From the NCBI GenBank assembly GCA_030950365.1, contig JAUZRQ010000010.1, positions 16,948 through 80,947 of the forward strand: 64,000 nt of DNA, written 5' to 3'. How positions within the stretch are numbered: position 1 is the first letter of the stretch; the number at the start of each line of letters is the position of its first letter. The DNA comes from Candidatus Zhuqueibacterota bacterium (GTDB lineage Bacteria; Zhuqueibacterota; Zhuqueibacteria; Zhuqueibacterales; Geothermadaptataceae). Below, piece after piece: positions 53,260 through 62,879 of the stretch. The notes beneath the pieces were generated by a model. The model did not search any database, was not told the DNA's origin, and worked only from the letters and a program-made list of their open reading frames with translations. A program made the translations under genes and the position numbers.

Positions 53260-54453
53260 TCACGGCGTGTTGGTGTTTCTTTGCGGTGATATGCGAAATA
53301 TGTCGCAATTGTCGAGCACATGGGTATCCAGCCCGCCGCCGGTTACCATCACCCGGCCGTCGGGCAACAGCACGGCGTCATGGCCGGAGCGCGGTTTGGG
53401 CAGCGGCGCGGCCGGCAGCCACTGTTGCTTCTGCGGATCGAAGATCTCGCACGCATCAAGAAACTGGCCGTTGAAAAAGCCGCCGGTGACCAGTATCCAG
53501 CCGCCAGGCATGAGGATGGCGCGGTGGCCGTCCCGGCCCTGATTCAGTTCGGCACTCTGATGCCACCGCCCGGCGGCAGGATCGTAAATTTCGCACATCG
53601 TTGCATACCTATTTTTGCCTACGCCGCCAATGACCATGATCCGGCCGTCGGCCAGCGTCACAGCCTGATGGCCGTCTCGGGCGGTAAACATGGGGGACGC
53701 TTCGGCCCAGGTATCGGTTTGGGGATCATAAATCTCGCAGGTGTTTTGGTTCTCGCCGAGATCATCGTAGCCACCGGTGACCAGCACACGGCCGTCCAGC
53801 AACAGCGATGCCGTGTGGGCGCCACGCGCATATTTCATGGCAGCGACTTCGCGCCAGCGGCCGGTTTTCGGATCAAACATCTCGCAGGAGCGGCTCTCAC
53901 GGGCATCACCACGGCCGCCGACGATCAGCACGCGGCCATCTGGCAGCCGGGTGGCGGTATGAGAGACACGTTTGAAACGCAGGTTGCCGGCGGGCTGCCA
54001 GGTCATGGTTTTGGGATCGAAAATTTCCGCTGAGGTCAGCCGCCCTTTCCGGCCCATCCCCCCAACGACCAGCAGACGACCATCGTTGAGGCGAGTCAAA
54101 CTGAAACTGCGTCTGGCGGTGTGCAGGCTGTCGATCTCCTGCCAGCGATTCCGCTTCAGATCGTAAATTTCGCAGCGGGCCAGCCGGTCCTTTTCGCCAT
54201 CGCCGCCGATCACCAGAACCAGACTGTCGTTCAATACGATCGATCGGTGCACATAGCGAGCGGTCAGCAGCGGTGCCACCGGCTGCCAGTCGCCAATGGT
54301 GCGCTCTTTATTGCTCCCTTCTTGTTGCTTCTTGCTGCAGGCCGCCATGGCGATCAACAAAATCGCGATCCAGGCAGCCCATGCCGGCCCAATGGCCCGT
54401 CTTTTCTGGTTCCGCCGCCGTATCGTCATCGCCCGTTGCTCGATTTTATGCAT
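53260..54453 (-). CDS. Kelch-repeat lipoprotein
   Basis: 397 residues from the ATG at 54453. ATGs at 54480 and 54429 are alternatives. A basic head, a hydrophobic stretch and the lipobox IAMAAC (C39 from this start) mark a lipoprotein. Residues ~65-390 contain about seven Kelch units, each with DGRVLxVGGxxD and a CEIYDPxxxxW strand, enough for one complete beta-propeller. Kelch propellers bind proteins or sugars; galactose oxidase has the same fold, but no copper ligands are evident here. It is followed after 88 bases by the DUF1028 gene. Confidence 0.85.
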   Translation of the reverse strand: MHKIEQRAMTIRRRNQKRRAIGPAWAAWIAILLIAMAACSKKQQEGSNKERTIGDWQPVAPLLTARYVHRSIVLNDSLVLVIGGDGEKDRLARCEIYDLKRNRWQEIDSLHTARRSFSLTRLNDGRLLVVGGMGRKGRLTSAEIFDPKTMTWQPAGNLRFKRVSHTATRLPDGRVLIVGGRGDARESRSCEMFDPKTGRWREVAAMKYARGAHTASLLLDGRVLVTGGYDDLGENQNTCEIYDPQTDTWAEASPMFTARDGHQAVTLADGRIMVIGGVGKNRYATMCEIYDPAAGRWHQSAELNQGRDGHRAILMPGGWILVTGGFFNGQFLDACEIFDPQKQQWLPAAPLPKPRSGHDAVLLPDGRVMVTGGGLDTHVLDNCDIFRISPQRNTNTP

Positions 54454-54809
54454 CAAAATGGTCCTCTTCTTCGGTGCCATGCGTTCCCCCACCAACCGTG
54501 CTCTTTCCGAAAATCCGAAAAGGGGGATTGAAAAACCGGACCCGGCATGCCAAATTCTCAATTTTAAATCATCTTGGAATGGAGCCTTCGTGGTTGCCGG
54601 CGCCCACGAAGGCTCCATGCAGAAAAAGGGCTCTCACAGAAAACGCTCGGGCCGCCACGCCCGCGCCGCTTTCCGGCGCCGGTCGGGAAACTGAGGGCCA
54701 TCGCGCTTTGGTTTTCCGGCGGTCCATTGCACGGGCACGACGGAATGCGGCCCGCTTCTGGGAGAGCTCCCGGTCTTCCTTCAGTTGATGTGGATGCTGC
54801 GGGAAGAGA
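54454..54809. other. Intergenic region with a 14-bp hairpin
   Basis: TGGAGCCTTCGTGG (54580-54593) pairs perfectly with CCACGAAGGCTCCA (54604-54617) around a 10-base loop. The hairpin makes frames on both strands look alike. No gene is supported. Confidence 0.55.
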
Positions 54810-55310
54810 TCAGAATTTGCGCATACCGCTGCGGAACTCGGTCCGAATGCGTTCCACGATATCATCCAGATAGTCTTTCAGCATGGGAGTTATCACGGCA
54901 CGGCGCCATTCGTGACTGCTGGCATACTGCACTTCATTCTCGGCGAACAACCGAATGCGATTCAATTTGGCCCCACCGAAGCCGGTAGCCGTTTTCGGCC
55001 GCGTGCGGATAATGATCCGGGTGCGGGCGGCCACCACCCCGGCCTCGCGCTCATCTTCAAACGGATGCCGGCTCTTCCATTGGGTTTCGAAATAAAATTC
55101 GTTGGTAGAACGCTCTTCGCGTACTAATACGAAATTTAGCCGTGACAGAATCCTCCGGGTTTTATCCGCAGTATCGAAATCGGTTGCCACGCCAATCTCT
55201 TCTGCATAGTCAAACTTTCCAAAAGCGCTTCCTTCTGACCGAGTGCCGGCGCAATTCAGGCTCAGCGCACTGGCGTATAACAGCAAAAGAAAAGCAGCTA
55301 ACTTTCGCAT
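54810..55310 (-). CDS. Uncharacterised lipoprotein
   Basis: 166 residues. Signal segment AFLLLLYASALSLNC with the lipobox cysteine C20. The mature part is mixed alpha/beta (FDYAEEIGVATDFDTADKTRRIL, EFYFETQWKSRHPFEDEREAGV, RTRIIIRTRP) and ends in an amphipathic helix (YLDDIVERIRTEFRSG). I recognise no family. The pattern resembles small periplasmic envelope lipoproteins that resist denaturation assays, but that is only an impression. The ATG follows TGAGGTAGTTT. Confidence 0.7.
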   Translation of the reverse strand: MRKLAAFLLLLYASALSLNCAGTRSEGSAFGKFDYAEEIGVATDFDTADKTRRILSRLNFVLVREERSTNEFYFETQWKSRHPFEDEREAGVVAARTRIIIRTRPKTATGFGGAKLNRIRLFAENEVQYASSHEWRRAVITPMLKDYLDDIVERIRTEFRSGMRKF

Positions 55311-55664
55311 AAACTACCTCATTGTGTGTTAAGTTTGTGATTGGAATCGTGCTTTTGCTACACGATCGACCTGCCCCTTTTGTTCCAATCCATGCGAAAA
55401 AAGCGGTTCGGGCATTCTTCCAGGCAGGGGATTCCTCACTGAACTGCGGTGAGCTCAACGAGGAAGGCTTGTCATGCAAATGGAAACAGGCGAATCAGCC
55501 CGCTCCTGTGCCACGATGCCATGCCCGGCGACCACGAAGCGGTTGAAATCGCTGATGATATTACAGGTCATTCATAAATGGAATATAATAAAATCTACAT
55601 CAAAAGAAAAGCCATTACGGCCGAAGCCGTAATGGCTTTATTCATAGCTTAAGCGCTCGCGCGA
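55311..55664. other. Intergenic region with the SusCD terminator
   Basis: No gene. The hairpin at 55608-55639 ends the SusC/SusD transcript. The promoter of the lipoprotein gene probably lies within ~100 bases of 55310, but no box is clear. Confidence 0.5.
55608..55639 (-). terminator. Rho-independent terminator of the susCD operon
   Basis: AAAGCCATTACGG and CCGTAATGGCTTT form a 13-bp perfect stem with loop CCGAAG. On the minus strand it is followed by TTTTCTTTTG. It starts 26 bases after the SusD stop. Confidence 0.85.
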
Positions 55665-57191
55665 TTATTCAGGATAAACGGCAAACACATCTTCCCGACT
55701 ACGCTTGGGAGCCGAGGCCGGACCACCCACACCACCAAAAGTGTAGATTTCCTGCTGAAGGATTTCCAGCTCTTTGCCTGGAACCGGCCAATGCAGCGGC
55801 GTACCAGTCACCAGGATACCCCAGCCACGGGCGTCAAAGAAGGCCAGACCGCCGCTGGTCGTCCAGCACTCGAGCCGTTTTTCGTAGATGAGCTTCTTCA
55901 TCAGGTCGGGATCGTCGCCCGAAACCGGCGGAAGCCCACCATTGTTGACGCGAGTCTGATTGATGATCGCGGCCGCTTCGTCATTGCGGCCAAGGCGGAT
56001 CAGCGCTTCAGCTTTGAGGAACATCGGTTCCTCTTTAACAATCAAATAAATCGGCCCTGTCGCTCCACTAAGCAAGTGCTCGTTGAATCGATAATGCAAA
56101 TAATACGAGAAATGATAGGTACCTCGGTCAGGACGATGCCGTGGTTGACCAGCATACATGATATAAGTCCCCTGCCCTTCAGGATTGCCAACAGGAAACC
56201 GTTGGTCAGCGGTATGAATCAGGAACGGCAGGCGATCCTGCACTGGCGTGTTCAGCCAGGCCTGGTAGTTGCCCGACGTATCCGCCGGTCCGAGGCTGTT
56301 CATGTAATCCGCACGCACCCAGATCGGATGCTGACCTTGCAACTGCAGGCGGCTCCACCAGATGTTGCCATCGCCCTGGACAACAAAATCCTGGTCAATG
56401 GCCTGTTCCGCATGAGCCAGAACAGCATTCCAATCCACCGCGGCGCGCTCTTCCGGTGTACGGGCCACCTGGGCCATAAACCGCGCCATATAAGTGTGAA
56501 TCAACTTCTGAAATTCCGCGCTGGTCAGCGGATTGCCATTGATCCAATTTTCCGGCAAGGTGAAGTCTTTTTCCTGAGCCAGGGTAAGGGCTTCTTGCAA
56601 AAATCCCAGAGCTGCCTGCATGACTTCGTTATAGGGTTTAAAATCAACCTGGTCGGTAGTCAAATCCACCGTTTCATCCACGATGAAAGCCTTGTCATGG
56701 AACAACGCCAGCCAACCATGAGCCAGACCCTGCACGAACTTGGCGAACGTTTTGGCACGATGCGTCCGCAACTCATCTTCGATGATCAGGCCGTTGGCGA
56801 TTTGCTTCAGACCGTCGTTGGCCGAGGAAATGGCGGAATAGCAGTTGTACCAGGAATTTTGCACAAAGGCACGATAACGGTAGGACGGACTATTATCAAA
56901 CGGGATGCGCGGCTCCGTCGACGCATTCTGCATGTGCCAGTTTCCCCAGGACGACGTCAGCTCATCGGCTGCGGTGCTAAGTCCCATGGATGGGGCCGAG
57001 TATTGAGTGGCCGCCCACCAATCCAGAAAGGAGCCGGCAATCAACGATTCCACATCACTCGGGGATGCCAGTGCGCGCTCAGTGTCCGGCGCGTTCTGGT
57101 TGGTGACATTCAAATCCGGGCTGCAGGCCGTCAGCGAAAACACTGCCCACGCGCCCAAAAACAAAGAGGATAAGAGTTTAACGGCTTTCAT
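55665..57191 (-). CDS. SusD/RagB family glycan-binding lipoprotein
   Basis: 508 residues from the ATG at 57191 (GGAGGTGGCT upstream). Lipobox LTACSPDLNV gives a lipidated N-terminus. The sequence NAPDTERALASPSDVESLIAGSFLDWW and the helical TPR-like core (AFVQNSWYNCYSAISSANDGL), with a C-terminal INQTRVNNGGLPPVSG and FDARGWGILV block, are typical of SusD/RagB. It binds nutrient at the cell surface and hands it to SusC, acting as the lid. The ligand is unknown, though a pullulanase gene is nearby on the same strand. It directly follows susC. Confidence 0.92.
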   Translation of the reverse strand: MKAVKLLSSLFLGAWAVFSLTACSPDLNVTNQNAPDTERALASPSDVESLIAGSFLDWWAATQYSAPSMGLSTAADELTSSWGNWHMQNASTEPRIPFDNSPSYRYRAFVQNSWYNCYSAISSANDGLKQIANGLIIEDELRTHRAKTFAKFVQGLAHGWLALFHDKAFIVDETVDLTTDQVDFKPYNEVMQAALGFLQEALTLAQEKDFTLPENWINGNPLTSAEFQKLIHTYMARFMAQVARTPEERAAVDWNAVLAHAEQAIDQDFVVQGDGNIWWSRLQLQGQHPIWVRADYMNSLGPADTSGNYQAWLNTPVQDRLPFLIHTADQRFPVGNPEGQGTYIMYAGQPRHRPDRGTYHFSYYLHYRFNEHLLSGATGPIYLIVKEEPMFLKAEALIRLGRNDEAAAIINQTRVNNGGLPPVSGDDPDLMKKLIYEKRLECWTTSGGLAFFDARGWGILVTGTPLHWPVPGKELEILQQEIYTFGGVGGPASAPKRSREDVFAVYPE

Positions 57192-57329
57192 AGCCACCTC
57201 CATATTTCAAGCATCATTCATTGCCCTATCCAGTGTTTTTTATTGAACTTCGGTGCATGGCTTCTGACGAATGGCCGGCCTACGCGGCCAGCCATTCCCT
57301 CATCCGCGCATGCTTATCCTATCCATCAA

Positions 57330-60300
57330 TTAGAATTCAAGCTCAAGAATACCGGTGATGGTGCGATAGTTCGGATACCGGAACGCATCCACACGGTACA
57401 GTGTGGCATCGCCGCGGCCGACTTCCGGATCGAAGCCTTTGTAGTCGGTCCAGGTCAGCAGGTTGCGGCCGATAACGCCAATGGTAATGCGATTGAGGAA
57501 CGTGCCCAGCGTGCCGCCCAGGAACTGGGAAATCTGGCCCTTATTGAAGGTATAGGACAGATTCAATTCGCGCAGTTTCAGGTACGTCCCATTTTCGATG
57601 AACCAGCTATTGACGTTGTTCACATCATACAGCTTGGCGTAGTAATTGACCGGCTTTTTCAGCTCGTCGGGTTTGCCGAACTGATCCACATCCGCATGGC
57701 GGAGCTCACGATAGGCCCACTGGCGGGTGTTATTGTAGATTTGCCCACCCACTTCAGCATCGAACAGGATGTAGGCCGTAAAACCTTTCCACCGGAAGGT
57801 GGAGGAGAAGCCCAGGTTAAAATCCGGAATCACGTCACCAATCTTCTGGTGCTCGTTGCCATTTTCATCAATGAAGCCAATGGGCATGCCCCAATCATAG
57901 GCGATGCCATCGATCACGACCTTAGTGCCCCAGAGGTTCTTGCTGACCCCATCTTTGTAGGTGTTGCCCGAACCCACGGCCACCAACAGGCCATCGTCGT
58001 TCACGTCAAACTGATCTTTGGAGCTGGCATGAATACCGCCCAGATAGCGATCCAATTCGCTCTTGCTGGTCATCCAGAGGCGACCGTACATGGCGCCGAA
58101 TTTTTCACCCTTGCGGTTGTAAAAAGCGCCGTTGTAACCATGGCGATATGCCGGAAGATCAAATTCAGTAATTTCTTGATCGGTTTTATCGAAGACAAGG
58201 CTTGCCGTCCACTGCATGTCCCGGCTTTGTAGCAACGAAGCGTCCAGGGTGGCTTCAAAAGTCTTGGATTCCAGGGTACCGGCATTCCGCCACTGATTGC
58301 TGAAGCCATAGTAGCCAGCCAACGGCACCAGCAACAGCACGTCTTCAACAACGGTTTTGGAGTAAACCAGCTCCATGCTGATGCGTTCGAACAGCCCCAG
58401 GTTCAAACCGAATTCCTGTTCGGTCGCGAATTCCGGTTTGAGCTTTTTGTTACCCAGATTTTGTTTCGACACAATACCGGAGCTCACACTGAAAGTTTCG
58501 TATTGTGCCGAGAACGCCGGACGGTTACCGGCGGTACCAAGAGAATAGCGAATCTTGAATTCATTAATTTTGTCGGTAAACCACCAGGGCTCCTGGGAAA
58601 GCCGATACGCAGCACTCACACGATAATAGGTATTCCAGCGGCTTTCGGGACCAAACAGTGAACTGCCGTCTCGCCGCACCAGAACGTCTGCAATATATTT
58701 GTCTTTATAATCCAAACCGGTAATAAAATAATAGCCCACCGATTTAACGCGCGAAGACGATGAGCCGATAAACTTCTCGCCGTTCACCACGTCGAGGTCG
58801 CGCGTATCCACCACCGCCAGGTCGATACCGGCCGTGAAGGTATCCGAGAACCGGGTGGATTCGAACAGGTACTGCACCTGAGTCCGGTTGGTCAAATCAC
58901 CGAACGCCTTCGTAAAGGTGGCGGTGATGTTGGCGTTGATGGCCTCATCGAAGGCGTTGTACTTCTCATAACGACCCAGGTTGATCTGCGTCGCGTCGAT
59001 GGTCTTGAAGCCTTTGGGATAATATTCTTCATTGTTCCGGTCGGAACGGTCGAAGCTGAAGTTACCCTGAATATCGAACCAGTTGGTCGGCGCGAAACGC
59101 AGGCTGATGCTACCCTGGATTCGCTGACGACGGTAGTCGATTTCGGCCGTGTTCACGGCATACAGCGGATTCTCTTCCAGGGTCCGCGGATCCGGCTGGA
59201 TTTTGTACGGCGTGCCGTCTTCATTCGGTGCCAGTAAGTTGACGTTCGGGTTCAAAAACATCAGACCAAAAAACGGGTTCGGCGCGTTGTTGGGACGCGC
59301 ATCGTCACGCTTGGAGCTGGAGTAATATCCCGTAAACGAAAGATCCAGTCCCGGACGAATGTGATGATCGAAGTTCAGGCGCAGGTTCTGACGGCGGTAC
59401 CCTTCCTGACCGATCACCACGCCAGGCTCACTCACGTTGCCAAACGAAATACGATAGTTGGTGTTCGGCGAATTGTAGCTGATAGCCGCATAATTGCGAT
59501 AGAAATTGCCCGGATCGAAGAACAGTTTCATGTGATCATACAGCGGCGGAGGGAACGGATTGTCCTGAAACACATATTTGTTCGGAGCATTGGGATCGGG
59601 ATTGTCGTTGTCCAGAGCGGCCGAACCGAAATCCACCGGATTGCCATCGGCATCCAGCCACTGGCCATTCTCATCGATCCGATACTGATGGTGCTGGGAG
59701 ATAAACTTCTTGCCTTCCAGCGGCAGCTCATTGATACCAAATTCGTTGCGGATCACCAGGCTGGTTTTGCCCGTACCGGCACGACGACCTCGTTTGGTGC
59801 GAATCTGGATCACGCCGTTCGCGGCACGCGAACCGTACAGCGACGCAGCCGCGGCGCCTTTCACCACTTCGATGCTCTCGATGTCCAGCGCGTCGATATC
59901 GACCTGGTTGGCACCCAGGATCACGCCATCGACCACGAACAACGGAGCCGAAGAACCGGTGATACTGGTGGCACCACGCAGCTTCACCGAGACACCCGTA
60001 CCCGGTTGACCTTCACCTTTGATGATCTTCGCACCGGCTACCTTGCCTTTCAAGCTCGACATCGCGTCAACCGCAGGGGCCATCTGCAACTTTTCTTCGC
60101 CTACTGAAGCAACTGTAAAGGCTAGTTTTTCCTTCGGGGTTTCCCCCATCACGCCCGTAACAACAATAGCGTCCATCTTCAGAACGTCTTCTTTCAGCGT
60201 GAAATTCTGAGTAATGGTTCCCGGATTCAGTTTAATACGAACCGTCTCCGAATGGTAACCAATGAAACGAGCCGTCAGCTTGACCTCCTGGCCTTTAACT

Positions 60301-60509
60301 GCGCTTGCAGGAACGGTGAACTGATAGTTCCCATTCTCATCGGTTGCCGAACCAAGGTTGGTTAATTCGATGAATACATTGGCACCCACTAGGGGTTCGC
60401 CTGCTTCATCCGTCACTTTGCCGGTGATCGTTGCACTCTGCCCCAAAACCAGGGCCGGTGCAAGCAACACGGCAAAAATCAGCAAAGCAGCGAAGGTACG
60501 ATTGGACAT
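57330..60509 (-). CDS. SusC/RagA family TonB-dependent transporter
   Basis: 1059 residues. Signal peptide to 23 (LVLGQ). A carboxypeptidase-D regulatory-like domain (ITGKVTDEAGEPLVGANVFI, FIGYHSETV) precedes the plug. The plug has the SusC signature KGAAAASLYGSRAANGVIQI after PLFVVDGV. A large barrel of ~850 residues ends with RVDAFRYPNYRTITGILELEF. It imports oligosaccharides or peptides with SusD and TonB. The ATG follows AAGGAGGAGAT. The promoter should lie in the 543-base region upstream, which contains two small palindromes. The SusD gene begins 138 bases after its stop. Confidence 0.95.
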   Translation of the reverse strand: MSNRTFAALLIFAVLLAPALVLGQSATITGKVTDEAGEPLVGANVFIELTNLGSATDENGNYQFTVPASAVKGQEVKLTARFIGYHSETVRIKLNPGTITQNFTLKEDVLKMDAIVVTGVMGETPKEKLAFTVASVGEEKLQMAPAVDAMSSLKGKVAGAKIIKGEGQPGTGVSVKLRGATSITGSSAPLFVVDGVILGANQVDIDALDIESIEVVKGAAAASLYGSRAANGVIQIRTKRGRRAGTGKTSLVIRNEFGINELPLEGKKFISQHHQYRIDENGQWLDADGNPVDFGSAALDNDNPDPNAPNKYVFQDNPFPPPLYDHMKLFFDPGNFYRNYAAISYNSPNTNYRISFGNVSEPGVVIGQEGYRRQNLRLNFDHHIRPGLDLSFTGYYSSSKRDDARPNNAPNPFFGLMFLNPNVNLLAPNEDGTPYKIQPDPRTLEENPLYAVNTAEIDYRRQRIQGSISLRFAPTNWFDIQGNFSFDRSDRNNEEYYPKGFKTIDATQINLGRYEKYNAFDEAINANITATFTKAFGDLTNRTQVQYLFESTRFSDTFTAGIDLAVVDTRDLDVVNGEKFIGSSSSRVKSVGYYFITGLDYKDKYIADVLVRRDGSSLFGPESRWNTYYRVSAAYRLSQEPWWFTDKINEFKIRYSLGTAGNRPAFSAQYETFSVSSGIVSKQNLGNKKLKPEFATEQEFGLNLGLFERISMELVYSKTVVEDVLLLVPLAGYYGFSNQWRNAGTLESKTFEATLDASLLQSRDMQWTASLVFDKTDQEITEFDLPAYRHGYNGAFYNRKGEKFGAMYGRLWMTSKSELDRYLGGIHASSKDQFDVNDDGLLVAVGSGNTYKDGVSKNLWGTKVVIDGIAYDWGMPIGFIDENGNEHQKIGDVIPDFNLGFSSTFRWKGFTAYILFDAEVGGQIYNNTRQWAYRELRHADVDQFGKPDELKKPVNYYAKLYDVNNVNSWFIENGTYLKLRELNLSYTFNKGQISQFLGGTLGTFLNRITIGVIGRNLLTWTDYKGFDPEVGRGDATLYRVDAFRYPNYRTITGILELEF

Positions 60510-61052
60510 ATCTCCTCCTTCTCCTTAACTTGTACTTTACTGAACATCCAGCGATGGATTCCCGCAAACCCATCACGGGATGATGCCATTTGTTGGGGAG
60601 GTGGGTTAGTTTAGTGTGAATCTGTAATAGTTTTGCCAATGTTATGCCAAATTGTGTTTCCCGATCCGCACTTTTAGTGCAATTGCCTGATTTTTAATGA
60701 ATTAATCAGAACACGAACCTTACAATATTATAAGCCGATGTCGATAAAGGTGAAATTTTTTGCACAGATACTGTGCAATTTGCCGTCGAAAAACTCACAA
60801 AACACGAAATATCGCACATCCGACTTGATTAGCCGGTCCCGCCGCACCTCCAGGTAGTAGCGATCGCCTCTTCTTCACAGGTTAAGTCTGAAAAAAAGAT
60901 AAATTTCATCCCTGTGGCTGCACGCCGTTCATTTTATCCCCCTTCTGCCAAATTTAGCTTGCTTTTTTTGCCAGCGTCCCTTTCTTTGTGTAGCAATTGC
61001 AGTCACCATCAGCATCTTAATACTGACGCAAATATTTCGGAAGCCCATCGCA
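60510..61052. other. AT-rich divergent regulatory region between susC and the GT39-like gene
   Basis: No gene. Two operator-like palindromes share GCAC half sites: GCACT-TTT-AGTGC at 60668-60680 and TTGCACAG-ATA-CTGTGCAA at 60760-60778. The susC promoter probably lies between these and 60509. Confidence 0.5.
60760..60778. promoter_or_regulatory. Candidate operator palindrome upstream of susC
   Basis: Perfect 8-bp half sites TTGCACAG/CTGTGCAA around ATA, 250 bases upstream of the susC start. A related smaller site is at 60668-60680. It is the kind of symmetry bound by dimeric repressors or CRP-like proteins. No regulator gene is next to it. Confidence 0.35.
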
Positions 61053-62753
61053 ATGTCGCAAACCGTTGTCCAGTTTCTTCGTAAATTCGCTCGCAGTGAG
61101 TACACCTGGATTTTTCTGTTCGCGCTGAGCCTTCGGTTCATCTACCTATGGCAGGCGTTTCAAAGCAATCCGCTGATTGACTTCCCGATGATCGATGCCA
61201 ACGATTACGTCACCTGGGCCCACAACATTGTGAAAGGCAAGATTTTATACCAGCGCGTTACCTACACGCCAGTGTATCCGTTTTATCTGGCGGCCATTTT
61301 TCTGCTGCTAAAAAATCCGTTCTGGGTGTTTGCGCTGTTCCATGTGTTCGGCGCCGCACAGGCCATCCTGCTTGGCAAAATCGCCGAACGCGTGTTCGGA
61401 CGACCGGCCGGGCTCGTCGCCGCATTCCTGGCCGCCACCTACTGGCCGTGGATTATCTACGAGGCCACGTTTCATGCTGAAAATTTCGCGCTGTGGACGA
61501 TGATCCTGTCACTGTATTTGTTTTTGTGCGCCTCGGAACGCCGGGCCTGGCTATGGCTCATCAGCGGACTGCTGTACACGCTTGCCGCGCTTGCGCGCCC
61601 CAACCTACTTCTGGTGGCACCCGTATTTGTTGTCTGGCTCTATCGCCGGGCTGGCGAGCGCAAAGCCGCCATCGCCGCCATTGGCCGCTTTGTGGCTCCC
61701 ATGATCGTCCTCACCGTGCCCATCCTGATTTACCATCATCAGCTCACCGGCGCCTTCATGCTCCGCGATCAGGGCATGTTGACCCTGTACCTGGGCAACA
61801 ATCCGGATTTCGGCGGGCTCGTGCCACGGTCAGGACTGGATTTCCGCAACGTGCTGTTTGAACCCACGGCGCACGGCTACTTTGCACAGGTGGATCAGGA
61901 GCGGTACTGGCTGGGGAAAACGCTGCACATCATCCAGCAGCGGTTTCCGGAATGGCTGGTGTTGCAGGGCAAAAAGCTGCTGATGAATCTTGGCAGTTTT
62001 GAAATCAGCCAGGAATTCGATATCTATTACTACCGCAATCAATCCCGGGTGCTGGCCCTGTTCTGGCCCGGCGCCTGGCTGATCATCCCGTTCGGGCTGG
62101 CCGGCGTGCTGTCCCTCTGGCGGCGGAACCGGGAAACGCGCTGGCTGGCGCTGATGTGGCTGGCGCTATTCCTGTCTATTTTGCCGGGGCAGGCCGCCTC
62201 GCGCTACCGCTTTGCCATGATGCCGTTGCTCATGCTGTTCGCCGGTGCGTTTCTGGTGGAGGTGTTCCGCACCGCCACCGACCGCCGGTGGCCGGAGCTG
62301 GCGCGGATGCTGGCGCCGGTGCTGGTGTTCGGGATCGTTTCCTGGCCGGATTATCTGGATCTGCGCCAGAAAAACAAGATTTTCACCATCTACCAGATGG
62401 CCGACAAAGCGTTCAATCATCAGCGGGATGCGGAGCTGGCGAAAAAGCTGTATGCGCAGTCGCTGAAGCTAAACCCGGAAGATGACAATTCGCGCTACTG
62501 GCTGGCCTATCTGGCTGCGGCCGAAGATCGCTACAAAGAAGCGCGGCGCTACTTGCAAGACATTCTCGACCGCAAGCCCAATTCACCGGATGTGTGGTGG
62601 TTGCTGGCGGAAACGTACTGGCGAGAAGGCAATATCAAAAAAGCGGAAGCGGCCCTGGAGCGCACCCTGAAGCTGGCGCCCAATTTTGCGCGGGCGCTGA
62701 ATCTCAAAAAACGCCTGTACCTGCCCCCCATGCCTCGGCAGAAGCGGAAATGA
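61053..62753 (+). CDS. GT39/PMT-like polyprenyl-sugar glycosyltransferase with C-terminal TPR
   Basis: 566 residues. Roughly ten membrane helices occupy 15-440. The first periplasmic loop contains the acidic motif FPMIDANDYVTWA, matching the conserved D/E site after TM1 in the GT39/ArnT-type superfamily (GT-C fold). After the last helix (~425) come TPR-like repeats (~440-550: AELAKKLYAQSLKLNPEDDN, YKEARRYLQDILDRKPNSPD, IKKAEAALERTLKLAPNF). Such enzymes transfer sugars from lipid carriers to proteins or lipids in the periplasm. The acceptor is unknown. The start at 61053 has no clear ribosome site. Confidence 0.82.
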   Translation: MSQTVVQFLRKFARSEYTWIFLFALSLRFIYLWQAFQSNPLIDFPMIDANDYVTWAHNIVKGKILYQRVTYTPVYPFYLAAIFLLLKNPFWVFALFHVFGAAQAILLGKIAERVFGRPAGLVAAFLAATYWPWIIYEATFHAENFALWTMILSLYLFLCASERRAWLWLISGLLYTLAALARPNLLLVAPVFVVWLYRRAGERKAAIAAIGRFVAPMIVLTVPILIYHHQLTGAFMLRDQGMLTLYLGNNPDFGGLVPRSGLDFRNVLFEPTAHGYFAQVDQERYWLGKTLHIIQQRFPEWLVLQGKKLLMNLGSFEISQEFDIYYYRNQSRVLALFWPGAWLIIPFGLAGVLSLWRRNRETRWLALMWLALFLSILPGQAASRYRFAMMPLLMLFAGAFLVEVFRTATDRRWPELARMLAPVLVFGIVSWPDYLDLRQKNKIFTIYQMADKAFNHQRDAELAKKLYAQSLKLNPEDDNSRYWLAYLAAAEDRYKEARRYLQDILDRKPNSPDVWWLLAETYWREGNIKKAEAALERTLKLAPNFARALNLKKRLYLPPMPRQKRK

Positions 62754-62821
62754 GCCAGGGGCCTGTTTTGATTGGACCTCGATGACACCTTCCTTGCCAG
62801 ATAGCTCAAAGAGGCCAGACC

Positions 62822-62844
62822 CCGGGCACCTTGAAAGTGCCCGG
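62822..62844. repeat. GGCACC palindrome, copy 3
   Basis: CCGGGCAC (62822-62829) and GTGCCCGG (62837-62844) around a 7-base loop, in the context AGACCCCGGGCACC..GTGCCCGGCGT. It resembles copies at 40880 and 42171 and lies between convergent genes, so it may serve as a terminator. Confidence 0.7.
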
Positions 62845-62879
62845 CGTATTACGCTGTCCCCTCATTTTGCAGGAGGGAA

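Noticed and set aside
55791..57173. 460-codon plus-strand frame opposite susD
   Set aside because: Antisense shadow of a well-supported SusD gene. No ribosome site and no family match.
60600..60660. Sigma-54 promoter upstream of susC (TGGCA-N-TTGGCA-like sequence on the minus strand)
   Set aside because: The -24 GG and -12 GC spacing can be forced, but the -12 TTGC core has a mismatch and no activator gene is nearby.
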